Part shown: piece after piece, positions 41,413 to 50,520 of the stretch
Layout: the number at the start of each line of letters is the position of its first letter
How positions within the stretch are numbered: the stretch's first letter is position 1
NCBI GenBank assembly: GCA_023014485.1
Contig: JAJOZX010002701.1
Coordinates: 559,959-623,958 of the forward strand
From: Bathynomus jamesi
Lineage: Eukaryota > Arthropoda > Malacostraca > Isopoda > Cirolanidae
Length of the DNA: 64,000 bases
Direction of reading: 5' to 3'
Program-made: the position numbers and the translations under genes
Notes under the pieces: model-generated
What the model was told of the DNA's origin: nothing
What the model saw: only the letters and a program-made list of their open reading frames with translations
Databases searched by the model: none

Positions 41413-41763
41413 TGGTTGGTTCGTTTTCAAAAATAGGATAATATTAGAAGGAAAAAAAGTTGAGGGAATGATTTTGGGTTTGGTCAGGTTAGGTTGGTTA
41501 ACAATAGACAGTAATTGGGGGGGCCTACGGTCCCGCAATTACTGTCGTTTCAGTTATTTGGTCAATAAAACTATAAAAAAGAATACATATACCTAGCGTT
41601 GTAATTACTGGGCCCGAAGGCCCCAGCACCACAATAAAACTATAGAAAAGAACGCAACCATGAAAATCTTGAACTTCACATTGTGTCAAGATTTGTGAGG
41701 CTTAAGATTTTCATGGCTGCGTTCTTTTTTATAGTTTTATTGACCAAATAATTGAACCCCCAG
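41413..41763. other. Shuffled Helitron-like sequence
   Basis: Contains several direct and inverted copies of blocks also present inside the Helitron (for example TATAGTTTTATTGACCAAATAATTGAA and ATTTTCATGGCTGCGTTCTTTT). It looks like parts of related elements. No gene. Confidence 0.5.
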
Positions 41764-42208
41764 CAGTGGCGGACCTACATTTTTGGGACCCTGAAGCTTG
41801 AACTGTTATGGGGGCCCCTTCGCAACCAGCAACAATAGGGCAACATCCAACAAGGTTCAAAGGGCCTTGCTGCCCTTGCCCTTGAATAGATTCTGGCGAG
41901 CTCAGCGAGCCCATACAGCTGGGGGTTCGGGCGCTGCAAGCCCCGAGAAAATTTTGAAATTTGACCAATTACAGGGGCATTTTGAGGCCATATGAAATGG
42001 GTATTAGAGCATATTCTAAGGTCAATATTAAGTACTTCAACCCATTGGCTTATGATTCTATCACTAAAATAGCCTTATTTTAATAACAAACACTTAAAAA
42101 AAAACATCGATTTTGTTGAAAAATTCACTCATTAAAAAAAAAGTTGCTTCAGGGCCCCTCCTGGATTAGGGGTCCTGAAGCTTAAGTTTCATAGTAGATC
42201 CGCCACTG
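41764..42208. mobile_element. hAT-type MITE (CAGTGGCGGA ends)
   Basis: Inverted ends CAGTGGCGGACCTAC and CAGTGGCGGATCTAC, with further matching GGGACCCTGAAGCTT-like blocks. 445 bp without a gene. The 8-bp target duplication is not clear (ACCCCCAG versus AGTCCCCC). Confidence 0.7.
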
Positions 42209-42353
42209 AGTCCCCCAGTAATTCGGGGATCACAGGACCCCTAATTACTGGGGGATACGACGAAAAATAAAAACGATTTGAATAATTAAAATTTAATACA
42301 ATCAGCCCACCCCAAGCAAATGCTGGGCATAACAGCCAGTATATATATATATA

Positions 42354-42568
42354 CAAAGCTGGACACTTGCGGTTTTTTTTGCGGTACTGCGGTACTGCGG
42401 TACTACCGCACTACCAAACCGGTACCGCATAACGCAGTACCTCAAAGGATCGCTGAAAGTACAGCAGTACCGCTACCGCATTTTTTGCGGTACTGCGTTA
42501 TGCGGTACCGGTTTGGTAGTGCGGTAGTACCGCAGTACCGCAAAAAAACCCGCAAGTGCCCAGCTTTG
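42354..42568. mobile_element. Palindromic MITE with GCGGTACT repeats, copy 1
   Basis: A 215-bp palindrome with ends CAAAGCTGG(A/G)CACTTGCGG and internal repeats of GCGGTACT. The same sequence occurs at 44677-44890. Both copies lie in TA runs. The terminus CAAAGCTGGGCAC is also the right end of the hAT at 46232-47645. Confidence 0.85.
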
Positions 42569-42797
42569 TATATATATATATATATATATATATGAGAAAG
42601 GAAAGAGATGAAGGTATTTAAAAAAGAGAAAAGACGCATTTAAAAGTTACATTTAAATACACGTAAAGTGCACCCCATTTTTGGATAAAAAGACATCTTT
42701 AGTCCTTATATTAAAATATTTTTGTGCACCACATTTTAATTGAACCTTTATTAGTTAATGGCCTCCTTTAAAAGGAGAAAAATTAACCTCAATTTAC

Positions 42798-43111
42798 CTT
42801 TTCCTCAAACAGCGAAACATTCAAGTTAGTTTCGTAGTTTTCGTTACCAGACAAGGTATCGGAGAAGTTGAAACTTTCGTCGCATTTCGACTTCTTCAGA
42901 TAAAAAGGATAACCTCCCAAATCTGATGAATTAAGAGGACGTTTCTCATCTCTGATGTTTCTGCAGATGAAGAACGACGTCGATCCCAAACTAACTTTTA
43001 GTTTAAAATCGTTTGGCCATGAGTAAAACCCGATCGTCGAAAGTTTTCCATCGAATATCGAAGGAAAAGTAAAATTTTCCCAAGATCGTTTAATCGAGTA
43101 ACTTTTCCAAC
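42798..43111 (-). CDS. Extracellular exon 1 of the membrane-protein gene
   Basis: A 314-nt exon, phase 1 to phase 0, with acceptor AAAACATTTTCAG and donor GTAAATTG. It encodes 104 residues with segments GWKSYSIKRSWENFTFPSIF, FYSWPNDFKLKVSLGSTSFF, SSDLGGYPFYLKKSKCDESF and NENYETNLNVSLFEEK. There are several N-x-S/T sites (ENFT, LNSS, FNFS, LNVS), which favours an extracellular location. Only two Cys are present. With 39969-40125 it forms a phase 1-1 module, the usual symmetry of shuffled extracellular domains. Domain not recognised. Confidence 0.65.
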
Positions 43112-43246
43112 CTGAAAATGTTTTCGCAAATAATAAAATTTTTAATTTTAAATATTCGTTTAAATAAACATTTTTCTTAAAATAATCAATATTCTCCCTC
43201 TTTTAAATAATCAAAATACTCATTAATTTATTATATAGAGTATATA
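43112..43246. other. Intron sequence, AT-rich
   Basis: No gene. It starts with the acceptor and pyrimidine tract of the exon at 43111. Confidence 0.5.
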
Positions 43247-44656
43247 CAGTGTGTCCCATGAAGATGTATACACTCCTTGAAGTTGAAAAATTTCCTCATA
43301 TATTCACATATCTGATCTCAGTAAAGTTCACTGTGGAGCTGAAACTTCACTTATTTTATGGGAGAAATAGGCCACGGATAGGCTAGGTCCTTTTTGTTTA
43401 TAGGCCAAAATGCCTAGCCTATCAGTACTCTATTTAAAATGGCGGAATCCCGTTTGAACAACGGAAGCAGATATTGAAGTGGTATTTCAAAACCGAAAAT
43501 ATTAGCGAGGTACAGAGATGTTGGATACGTGAATTTCCACACCACCACCTACATGTTTGACTATTTCATGATTACGTGACAAATTTGAACGAGATGGCAC
43601 TGTGCAAGACGTGTGCAAAGAACATTCATGAAGACTTCGAACATCGACACGTGAAGACAATAAGGAAAATTTTCTTCAAATGATCACCAATACGCCGAAA
43701 AAAACCTGTCAGACAGTGTTCGCGTGAGACCACAATTAGCAAAACAAGCGTACACTGTGACGGTACACAGGATCCTTAAATCTGCTAAGTTTAAGGCATA
43801 TGTGCCGCGACTACTGCACGCCATCAATGAGAACGACCGGCGAGTTGAATTTTGCGAGTGGTTCTCGCGTAGATGTCTTGAAGATGAACACTTTCCCGAC
43901 ACAATTGTATGGTTTGATGGAGCAACTTTTAAGCTAAACGGAACACTGAATCGGCATAACAGTATTTACTGGGCTTCCGAGAATCTACATATTTCTGTGA
44001 AAATGGCAGTGAACCGACAGGGAGTGACAGCGTGGTGTGGAGTGTCATCCAGAGGATTTGTTGGCCCCTTTTTTCTTCTAGAGGACAGTCACCGGCCATG
44101 TGTATCTCGACATGCTACGTGAATCAGCCATGCTTACTATCCATCAGCAGTACGGCGAGGATGATTTCTACTTTCAACAAGATGGAGCACCACCTCATTA
44201 GTCATTACCATTGCGCTGTTAGGGCATACCTCGATGCCCACTTACCTGGCAGATGGATTGGACGAAAAGGAAGTAAGGAGTTTCCACCCCGATCACCTGA
44301 TTTAACAGCTTTAGATTTTTTTCTGTGGGGTAAATCAAAGCATAAAGTGTTCGCAAGAAATCCAAATACACTTGAAGAGCTACGACATGAGATTGAAGAA
44401 ACTTGCAGGAATATTTCACCGGAAACCTGTACACACGTATGTAGGTCTGCTTTACGTTGTACTCAACAGTGCATAAATGCAAGAGATGGACATTTTGAAC
44501 ATTTTCGCCAATAAACTAGTTTATTAATATGCCTATTTATTATCCTCCTTCAAAGTGATGTTTCAGCTTCACAGTGAACTTTACTGATATCAAATATGTG
44601 AATAAATAAGGAAGGTATTAAATTTGAAGGAGTGTATACATCTTTATGGGATACTA
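43247..44656 (+). mobile_element. Tc1/mariner element, near full length
   Basis: The left end CAGTGTGTCCCATGAAGATG and the right end (inverse AGTATCCCATAAAGATG) are followed by matching subterminal blocks (TGTATACACTCCTT, CACTGTGAAGCTGAAAC). Flanked by TA. The plus-strand transposase is decayed. Confidence 0.8.
43700..44514 (+). pseudogene. Tc1/mariner transposase (DD41D-like), decayed
   Basis: Contains LAKQAYTVTVHRILKSAKF (HTH end), VEFCEWFSRRC, FPDTIVWFDGATFKLNG (first Asp, the following Glu changed to Gly), VTAWCGVSSRGFVGPFF, then across frames FQQDGAPPH (second Asp, near 44172), AYLDAHLPGRWIGRKG and PRSPDLTALDFFLWGK (third Asp). It ends DGHFEHFRQ at 44514. At least two frameshifts near 44090 and 44190. 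Confidence 0.75.
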
Positions 44657-44676
44657 TATATATATATATATATATA

Positions 44677-44890
44677 CAAAGCTGGGCACTTGCGGGTTTT
44701 TTTGCGGTACTGCGGTACTGCGGTACTACCGCACTACCAAACCGGTACCGCATAACGCAGTACCGCAAAGGATCGCTGAAAGTACAGCAGTACCGCTCCG
44801 CATTTTTTGCGGTACTGCGTTATGTGGTACCGGTTTGGTAGTGCGGTAGTACCGCAGTACCGCAAAAAAAAACGCAAGTGCCCAGCTTTG
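44677..44890. mobile_element. Palindromic MITE with GCGGTACT repeats, copy 2
   Basis: Almost identical to 42354-42568 in the same orientation. The two copies bracket exon 42798-43111 and the mariner. Confidence 0.85.
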
Positions 44891-44908
44891 TGTATATATA
44901 TATATATA

Positions 44909-45371
44909 TTAGTGGTAGACCGGATATCCGCATCCGCACTTCTGACTGCGGATGTTGTGCGGATATTACCTCTAATAAGTTATGCAATTTACAATTAAAT
45001 TAGCTTATAAAGTAGCTTATAAGGCCCAGTCATGCACATTTCATGTAAAGTATTAATTATTATTAATGAACAAACAAATATATAAACCTCAAAATATAAA
45101 TACCTGGTAACAGAGAAAATTGAATGAAACTTGTTTCATTGAATTTTCTGTGGCTGAAACTCTTGAGAAAGTTATTTTTATCATAGTGAAAACATTAATA
45201 TTAATTCTTATGCATTGCCTGCCATAATAGTAACATCACGAAATTTGAAAAATTATGTCATATATTCATAATTCTATATAATATTGATAGATTAACTAAA
45301 TATCCGCATCCGCGGATATTGAAATTAAAAATCCGCATATGTTGAAAAACTGACATCCGGTCCACCACTAA
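44909..45371. mobile_element. MITE with TTAGTGGT(A/G)GACCGG ends
   Basis: Inverted ends TTAGTGGTAGACCGGAT and TTAGTGGTGGACCGGAT, with the internal repeated motif ATCCGCATCCGC. 463 bp, no gene, bordered by TA runs on both sides. Probably hAT-related by its AGTGGTGGACC end. Confidence 0.65.
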
Positions 45372-45573
45372 TATATATATATAGTTAACCAAATCATAGT
45401 TAGCCCAGTTACACCTAACTTAACTCAGTTAAGTATAACCTCATAGAAATAAATTTAACCTACCAGTTCTACCATAAACGTAGTAGTCTGACCTATTAAA
45501 AGTTAGGTTAGATTAAGTTTCGATAATTTTCAGTTCCGAGAAAAAGTATTTTTTGCAATTTCTTTACTTTTGT

Positions 45574-45628
<55 letters not shown>
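45372..45628. other. Non-coding sequence and (TA)n run
   Basis: Scattered TAACC/TTAGGTTA motifs at 45380-45520, then a (TA)n microsatellite at about 45580-45625. No gene. Confidence 0.6.
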
Positions 45629-45729
45629 CAGGCCCGGATTTAACTATAGGCGAACTAGGCGATCGCCTAGGGCCTCGCGCCAAAGGGGGCCTCGCTCAAG
45701 CCGTTTTGCGCGTTCTGTTCAAGTGATAT

Positions 45730-46081
45730 TAATGATTTAGAACTCTATGAAGAACTTAAAGTACTTTGCAGGTTTATACCTGAGAAAACAGATCTTGGAA
45801 ATGCCCTTGTTTATATTGTGCAAAAACAACTAAGTGAGATTTATCCTAATGTTTATGTTGCACTTCGAATAGTATTAACCATCCCAGTTACTGTTGCTTC
45901 GGCTGAAAGAAGTTTCTCGCGTCTCAAACTTATTAAAACATATTTGCGTTCCACCATGTCTCAAGCGAGATTGCAATCATTAGCTATGTTATCAATAGAA
46001 AACGATATAACAAATTCATTAGATTATTCTCAATTAATTGAAGAGTTTAGCTCGAAGAAAAGTAGAAAAGCATTGCTGTAA
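45730..46081 (+). pseudogene. hAT transposase C-terminal (zinc-finger MYM-type-like)
   Basis: The surviving frame has VTVASAERSFSRLKLIKTYL, RSTMSQARLQSLAMLSIEND and EEFSSKKSRKALL. The ASAERSFSRLKLIK block and the closing KSRK are the dimerisation end of hAT transposases related to zinc-finger MYM-type proteins. The catalytic part and the BED finger are absent, so it is a remnant. Confidence 0.8.
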
Positions 46082-46389
46082 TATTCAAGGAGCATCTGAA
46101 CCAAATATTAAAGCATTAATATTTAGCCTGATAAGTCGATCGCTCACTATTATAAAAAATGAAATGTCAACATCTCTTATACATCACATATGAAAAACGT
46201 TTGTATACTATGGAAAGTCATTACCTATAATCAGTGGTGGGCACCGTTAACCAAAAAGTTAACTTCGTTAACCGCTAATCCGTTAACCAAAAAGTTAACT
46301 TCGTTAACCGTTAATCCGTTAAACTTGTAAAGGAAGTTACCGATAAACCGTTAACGTTAACTTTTATTATAAAAAAAATGAAAAACACA

Positions 46390-46560
46390 ATATATATATA
46401 TAATTTAATTTTCCCTCTTCTTCTCGTTCTCCATTTTGTCCATGAGATGCATGTTGCCCTTCATCAAAATTAGCATATCAAAATTTTCATCAAACAGGGA
46501 TGATCTCTTGGCCCTCAGGATGTCCTTGCCCATAGAGAACAAGTTGACTCAATAAATCCT
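46390..46560 (-). pseudogene. hAT transposase dimerisation remnant
   Basis: The minus frame reads VNLFSMGKDILRAKRSSLFD, then ENFDMLILMKGNMHLMDKME before a stop. This matches the final helices of hAT transposases. The remainder of the gene is absent or unrecognisable. Confidence 0.6.
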
Positions 46561-46639
46561 TTATTATTTCACACTTAAAAATAATAAACAAGAACAACAA
46601 TTGTTTGAAGCATTCTTGAACATTTCAAGAACAAGATAA

Positions 46640-47450
46640 AAAATAAAATAACCCTTACCTTTGTTATTTGGAACAGATATGGCACAGGATATTCGGGAAG
46701 TAATTGCACTGAAATTTCTTCGGTCTTCACAGCAGAGATACTAAAGAGTAAACAGCCTCTGGCGCCACACGCTCACATTTACTTCTCAACGCCATCTATT
46801 ATCTCGTAAAGAAACTAATTCACATTGGGACTTGAAAGCTCCGGCAGGATCAACCGGGTAGAAAAATTATTATGGAGATTTTAAAGATGTGGTACCTAGA
46901 AGTACCGCCAGGACATAAAGGGTTAAGGTGAAAACGCTCCCATTGTAAGACATCAATTGACTTAATTTATGTCATCAAAGTGACATGAGAATTGAAATCT
47001 TACCTGATCAGTTTTATGGTTCTTGAAATGTATCAAGGATACTACTAATAAGGTACTCACAGACATATTATAAATATACATGACTTACTTGACAACGATT
47101 ATTTTTAAATATTCACTAGCACAAACATGTTGCGCAAGAGACAGACTGCAAATGAAACGAATGTAGTTATTTGTTGTAATTGTTACATATATATTATTGA
47201 AAGTGCCTTAAAATGCTCGTGATATTTCTTGAAAGAAGTTGAAACATTCAACTCAAATGGCAAATCTTTCCGCCTGATTTACAGTCGACCATGTTTTGCT
47301 CAAACCAATGCCATAAATAACTACCATATTTGGTAAGACACAAATTGTGGCGACGGAAACAAATATATCGCCTGATTTTGCACTGCGGAAATGGAAATTC
47401 GTTCATCACTATTAACAGTGGCGGATTAATTGCGCACCTGCTCAGCACTG
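46640..47450. other. Interior of the nested hAT, no recognised gene
   Basis: AT-rich sequence inside the hAT. Minus-strand frames near 47248-47448 show MNEFPFPQCKIRRYICFRRH and an HLCLTKYG-type stretch that may be a decayed BED-finger region. Too weak to call. Confidence 0.35.
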
Positions 47451-48046
47451 AAAATAATAGAAACTTTTAAACGTTTATTTATGAATTTTTTGGGTTAACG
47501 GACTTGAGTTAACGGAAGTTAAATGTAACGGAAGTTAATTAGTCCGATAATGATTTTCAAAGTTAACTTAAAAGTTAAATCGTTAACGAAAAAGTTAACT
47601 TCGTTAATTAATGATTAACGGATTAACGGTTTGTGCCCAGCTTTGCCTATAATATTATATAAATCTTAGAAATCATTGTCTTATATTTTCGATAGAAATC
47701 TTGATTCATATTATAATTTATACTTATTTGTATGGTTTATTTATATTTCTTATACAATTTCCATGCGTGATTATTTTGGTTTGGTTTAATTTTTAAGTGC
47801 TGGCATAGTTCTGTCTATGCGGGATTCTAATATTGCTGGTATAGTACCGATAATTAAGTCCATATTTTCATATATATAGGCCTAGGGCCTCGCAATTTCT
47901 AGATCCGGCCCTGTGTGTGTATATATATATATATACACACACATTCAACTGCAATGACCATGCAATATTAATGTATAGAAACGACGTAAATATTGAGGAG
48001 CGTTCTGCACACGAGGAAGAGAAATAACGAACAAATGAAAAATGAA

Positions 48047-48119
48047 GTCCCCGCCCGGGAATCGAACCCAGGATCTTCCGATTGCCGGTCAGATATGCTA
48101 ACCACTACACCACAGGGCA
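48047..48119 (-). tRNA. tRNA-like sequence, anticodon position GGC (unit 1)
   Basis: The 73-nt sequence has a perfect B box (GGTTCGATTCC), an A-box-like TGGTGTAGTGGTTAGC, a 5-bp anticodon stem (TCTGA/TCGGA) and a 7-base loop CCGGCAA with GGC at the anticodon position. The acceptor stem pairs at only 4 of 7 positions, and position 33 is C, not T. A tRNA pseudogene or tRNA-derived repeat is likelier than a working tRNA-Ala. Confidence 0.55.
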
Positions 48120-48310
48120 CACAATAGTCAGAAGTCGTGATTCTCCTACATAGGGCAGAAACCAATGCCCTAAGAGGGCACCCTCGCAAATCGTGAATAT
48201 GTACATTCAACTGCAATGACCACGCAGTATATTAATGTATAGAAACGACGTAAATATTGAGGAGCGTTCTGCACACGAGGAAGAGAAATAACGAACAAAT
48301 GAAAAATGAA

Positions 48311-48383
48311 GTCCCCGCCCGGGAATCGAACCCAGGATCTTCCGATTGCCGGTCAGATATGCTAACCACTACACCACAGGGCA
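48311..48383 (-). tRNA. tRNA-like sequence (unit 2)
   Basis: Same sequence as unit 1, exactly 264 bp away and in the same orientation. Same acceptor-stem defects. Confidence 0.55.
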
Positions 48384-48527
48384 CACAATAGTCAGAAGTC
48401 GTTTCTATACATTAATATACTGCGTGGTCATTGCAGTTGAATGTACATATTCACGATTTGCGAGGGTGCCCTCTTAGGGCATTGGTTTCTGCCCTATGTA
48501 GGAGAATCACGATTTCTGACTATTGTG

Positions 48528-48600
48528 TGCCCTGTGGTGTAGTGGTTAGCATATCTGACCGGCAATCGGAAGATCCTGGGTTCGATTCCCGGGCGGGGAC
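48528..48600 (+). tRNA. tRNA-like sequence (unit 3)
   Basis: The inverted orientation relative to units 1 and 2. The A and B boxes are intact. A T-run (TTTTT) that could terminate RNA polymerase III follows at about 48604-48608. Confidence 0.55.
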
Positions 48601-48791
48601 TTCATTTTTCATTCGTTCGTTATTTCTCTTCCTCGTGTGCAGAACGCTCCTCAATATTTACGTCGTTTCTATACATTAATATACTGCGTGGTCATTGCAG
48701 TTGAATGTACCTATTCACGATTTGCGAGGGTGCCCTCTTAGGGCATTGGTTTCTGCCCTATGTAGGAGAATCACGACTTCTGACTATTGTG

Positions 48792-48864
48792 TGCCCTGTG
48801 GTGTAGTGGTTAGCATATCTGACCGGCAATCGGAAGATCCTGGGTTCGATTCCCGGGCGGGGAC
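48792..48864 (+). tRNA. tRNA-like sequence (unit 4)
   Basis: 264 bp from unit 3 with the same body and the same downstream T-run. Confidence 0.55.
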
Positions 48865-49055
48865 TTCATTTTTCATTTGTTCGTTATTTCTCTTCCTCGT
48901 GTGCAGAACGCTCCTCAATATTTACGTCGTTTCTATACATTAATATACTGCGTGGTCATTGCAGTTGAATGTACATATTCACGATTTGCGAGGGTGCCCT
49001 CTTAGGGCATTGGTTTCTGCCCTATGTAGGAGAATCACGACTTCTGACTATTGGT

Positions 49056-49128
49056 TGCCCTGTGGTGTAGTGGTTAGCATATCTGACCGGCAATCGGAAG
49101 ATCCTGGGTTCGATTCCCGGGCGGGGAC
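49056..49128 (+). tRNA. tRNA-like sequence (unit 5)
   Basis: 264 bp from unit 4. The 5' flank differs slightly (TTGGTTGCCC), leaving the boxes unchanged. Confidence 0.55.
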
Positions 49129-49223
49129 TTCATTTTTCATTTGTTCGTTATTTCTCTTCCTCGTGTGCAGAACGCTCCTCAATATTTACGTCGTTTCTAT
49201 ACATATATATATATATATATATA

Positions 49224-50129
49224 CAGGGCGTCCCAAAAAAATGTATACACACTTTAACAGCTGATAGCTCAATTGATGTTTCTTTCTTTCCAAGTTAATC
49301 CCATTAGAATTAATAATGGCAGTCAGACTAAGCTTTGAACAAAGGAAATTCATTCTAAAATGCTACTGGAAGTGTGAAAACGCAGTTGAAGTGCAAAGAC
49401 AGTTTAGGAGGGAGTTTCAAACAGACCCACCAACGCGACTTACCATCACTAGAATTAGAGATAAGTTTGAAGCCGATGGAACTGTTCAGAATGTCCACAA
49501 GAAGCGTTCCGGAAGACCACGGACATCGACAAGCCCCACAAAGCAAGAAAGAGTACTGGAAACGTATCACAAAGTCCAAGAAAATCTGTGCGGCAAGCGA
49601 GTCGTGAGGTAGGAATTTCAGAATCGTCTGTCCAACGCATTTTGAAGCGCTGTCAATGGGAAAGTTACATTCCAAGATTAGTCCATGCTATTAATGAAGA
49701 TGATCCGGACCGAAGAGTGGAGTATTGCGAGTGGTACTTGGCACGATGTGGATGTGGATTGGACGAAGGGGTTTCGTAGAATACCCTCCGCGTTCACCAG
49801 ACCTCACACCACTAGACTTTTTTTTTATGGGGATACTTAAAAGACAAAGTCTACGCTATAAAACCTGCAACAGTCGCTGAATTGAGAGCAGCCATTGAAC
49901 GAGAATGCACACAAATACCAAACGAAATGTTTCGTGATGTTTGCGATTCCATTGCTTCGCGTTATCAGCAGTGCCTGGACCAGAACGGACGTCAGTTTGA
50001 AAACAGGCGTTGACAAAACAATTAAATAATGTCTGTAGATTCTATTACATTTTGAAAATGAAATGTATTTTAATAAACACTGCCTTTATAATTATTTAAA
50101 GTGTGTATACATTTTTTTGGGACGCCCTG
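49224..50129 (+). mobile_element. Internally deleted Tc1/mariner, copy 1
   Basis: A 906-bp element with perfect-looking ends CAGGGCGTCCCAAAAAAATG, flanked by TA. The transposase retains the HTH domains and the C-terminus but lacks the first two catalytic Asp. The same element in the other orientation is at 61518-62420 and shares the same deletion junction. Confidence 0.9.
49316..50014 (+). pseudogene. Mariner transposase with catalytic-core deletion
   Basis: The N-terminus MAVRLSFEQRKFILKCYWKC is followed by [20 protein letters not shown] and, after a frameshift, [20 protein letters not shown]. At the deletion (WYLARCGCG to GLDEGV) the protein jumps to the C-terminal PPRSPDLTPLDFF region. 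It then reads AELRAAIERECTQIPNEMF and ends RQFENRR. The stretch carrying the first and second catalytic Asp is gone, so it cannot transpose by itself. Confidence 0.85.

Positions 50130-50133
<4 letters not shown>

Positions 50134-50170
<37 letters not shown>
50134..50170. repeat. (GT)n microsatellite
   Basis: A pure GT run between the mariner and the LTR fragment. Confidence 0.95.
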
Positions 50171-50177
<7 letters not shown>

Positions 50178-50399
50178 TGAATACACACACGTACATACAT
50201 ATGGGTATAGGCATTATATAAAGTTAAGTATATAAGAATATACAGGATTATATAAATACATGAACCATATAACACATGAATTTTTAAAATGGATACTTTT
50301 TCTTAAAATGGATACAAGAACTATATAAATGAATACAAGAATTACATGAAGAATAAAATAATATAGGAATATGGGAATTATTTATGGTTCATTTTTACA
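50171..50399 (-). repeat. 3' LTR fragment
   Basis: Reads TGTAAAAATGAACC at 50399 going left and matches the first 230 bp or so of the LTR at 20264-21331. It stops at a (GT)n run. The flanking purine tract lies at 50400-50415. Confidence 0.8.
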
Positions 50400-50415
50400 G
50401 GGCTCTTCCCTCTAG
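50400..50415 (-). promoter_or_regulatory. Polypurine tract
   Basis: The minus strand reads CTAGAGGGAAGAGCCC immediately before the LTR start TGTAAAAA. This is the usual position for priming plus-strand DNA, and it sets the LTR orientation for the whole family. Confidence 0.6.
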
Positions 50416-50520
50416 AATGATATTAATATAATAATGTAACATCCTAACTAGTAGATGATAACTATGGGTTTTATAATACAGATTTATATATACAACATAA
50501 GTCGGGTGGTTAAGTCTAGT

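Larger units (their letters stand above)
1335..43111 (-). other. Gene model: single-pass membrane protein with Tyr-rich tail (7 exons)
   Basis: Seven minus-strand exons join with matching phases: 43111-42798 (phase 1 in, 0 out), 40125-39969 (0,1), 5121-5018 (1,0), 4170-4137 (0,1), 2870-2826 (1,1), 2610-2572 (1,1), 1454-1335 (1,1). Every junction has AG acceptors and GT donors, mostly GTAAGT/GTAAGA, and no stop arises in the joined frame. The product would be an extracellular module, one hydrophobic helix, a short basic stop-transfer segment and a cytoplasmic tail of repeated Tyr motifs. Signal peptide, further upstream exons and the stop codon are not seen, so the model is partial at both ends. 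The 34.8-kb intron between 39969 and 5121 is packed with mobile elements. I do not recognise the family; a cell-surface receptor is an inference from topology. Confidence 0.72.
46232..47645 (-). mobile_element. Nested hAT element with GTTAAC-rich ends
   Basis: Flanked by an exact 8-bp duplication CCTATAAT (46224-46231 and 47646-47653), diagnostic of hAT. Ends CAGTGGTGGGCACCGTTAAC and CAAAGCTGGGCACAAACCGTTAA share GGGCAC and many GTTAAC repeats. It contains a transposase remnant on the minus strand. Confidence 0.85.
45629..47913 (+). mobile_element. hAT element (CAGG(C/G)CCGGAT ends) with a nested hAT
   Basis: Ends CAGGCCCGGATTTAACTAT and CAGGGCCGGATCTAGAAAT are inverted, with CCTAGGGCCTCGC repeated near both ends. 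It holds a hAT dimerisation-domain gene and is interrupted by a second hAT at 46232-47645. No clear 8-bp duplication because both flanks are microsatellite. Confidence 0.75.
47944..49203. repeat. Array of five 264-bp tRNA-bearing units with an inversion
   Basis: Units with a 264-bp period: two on the minus strand (47944-48400) then three on the plus strand (48401-49203). Each holds one tRNA-like gene. The head-to-head junction at 48395-48402 lies at shared GTCGT bases. Units differ at only a few positions. The array lies between a hAT and a mariner. Confidence 0.9.

Noticed and set aside
45629..47913. 8-bp target duplication of the outer hAT
   Set aside because: The left flank ATATTATA and right flank TGTGTGTA do not match, and both sides are microsatellite.
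48047..49128. Functional tRNA-Ala(GGC) genes
   Set aside because: The acceptor stem pairs at only 4 of 7 positions, and base 33 is C, not T. Called tRNA-like instead.
47968..49264. 82-codon open frames repeated in each 264-bp unit (MQLNVHIHDLRGC...)
   Set aside because: They read through the tRNA-like body and exist only because the units are tandem copies. Nothing suggests coding.
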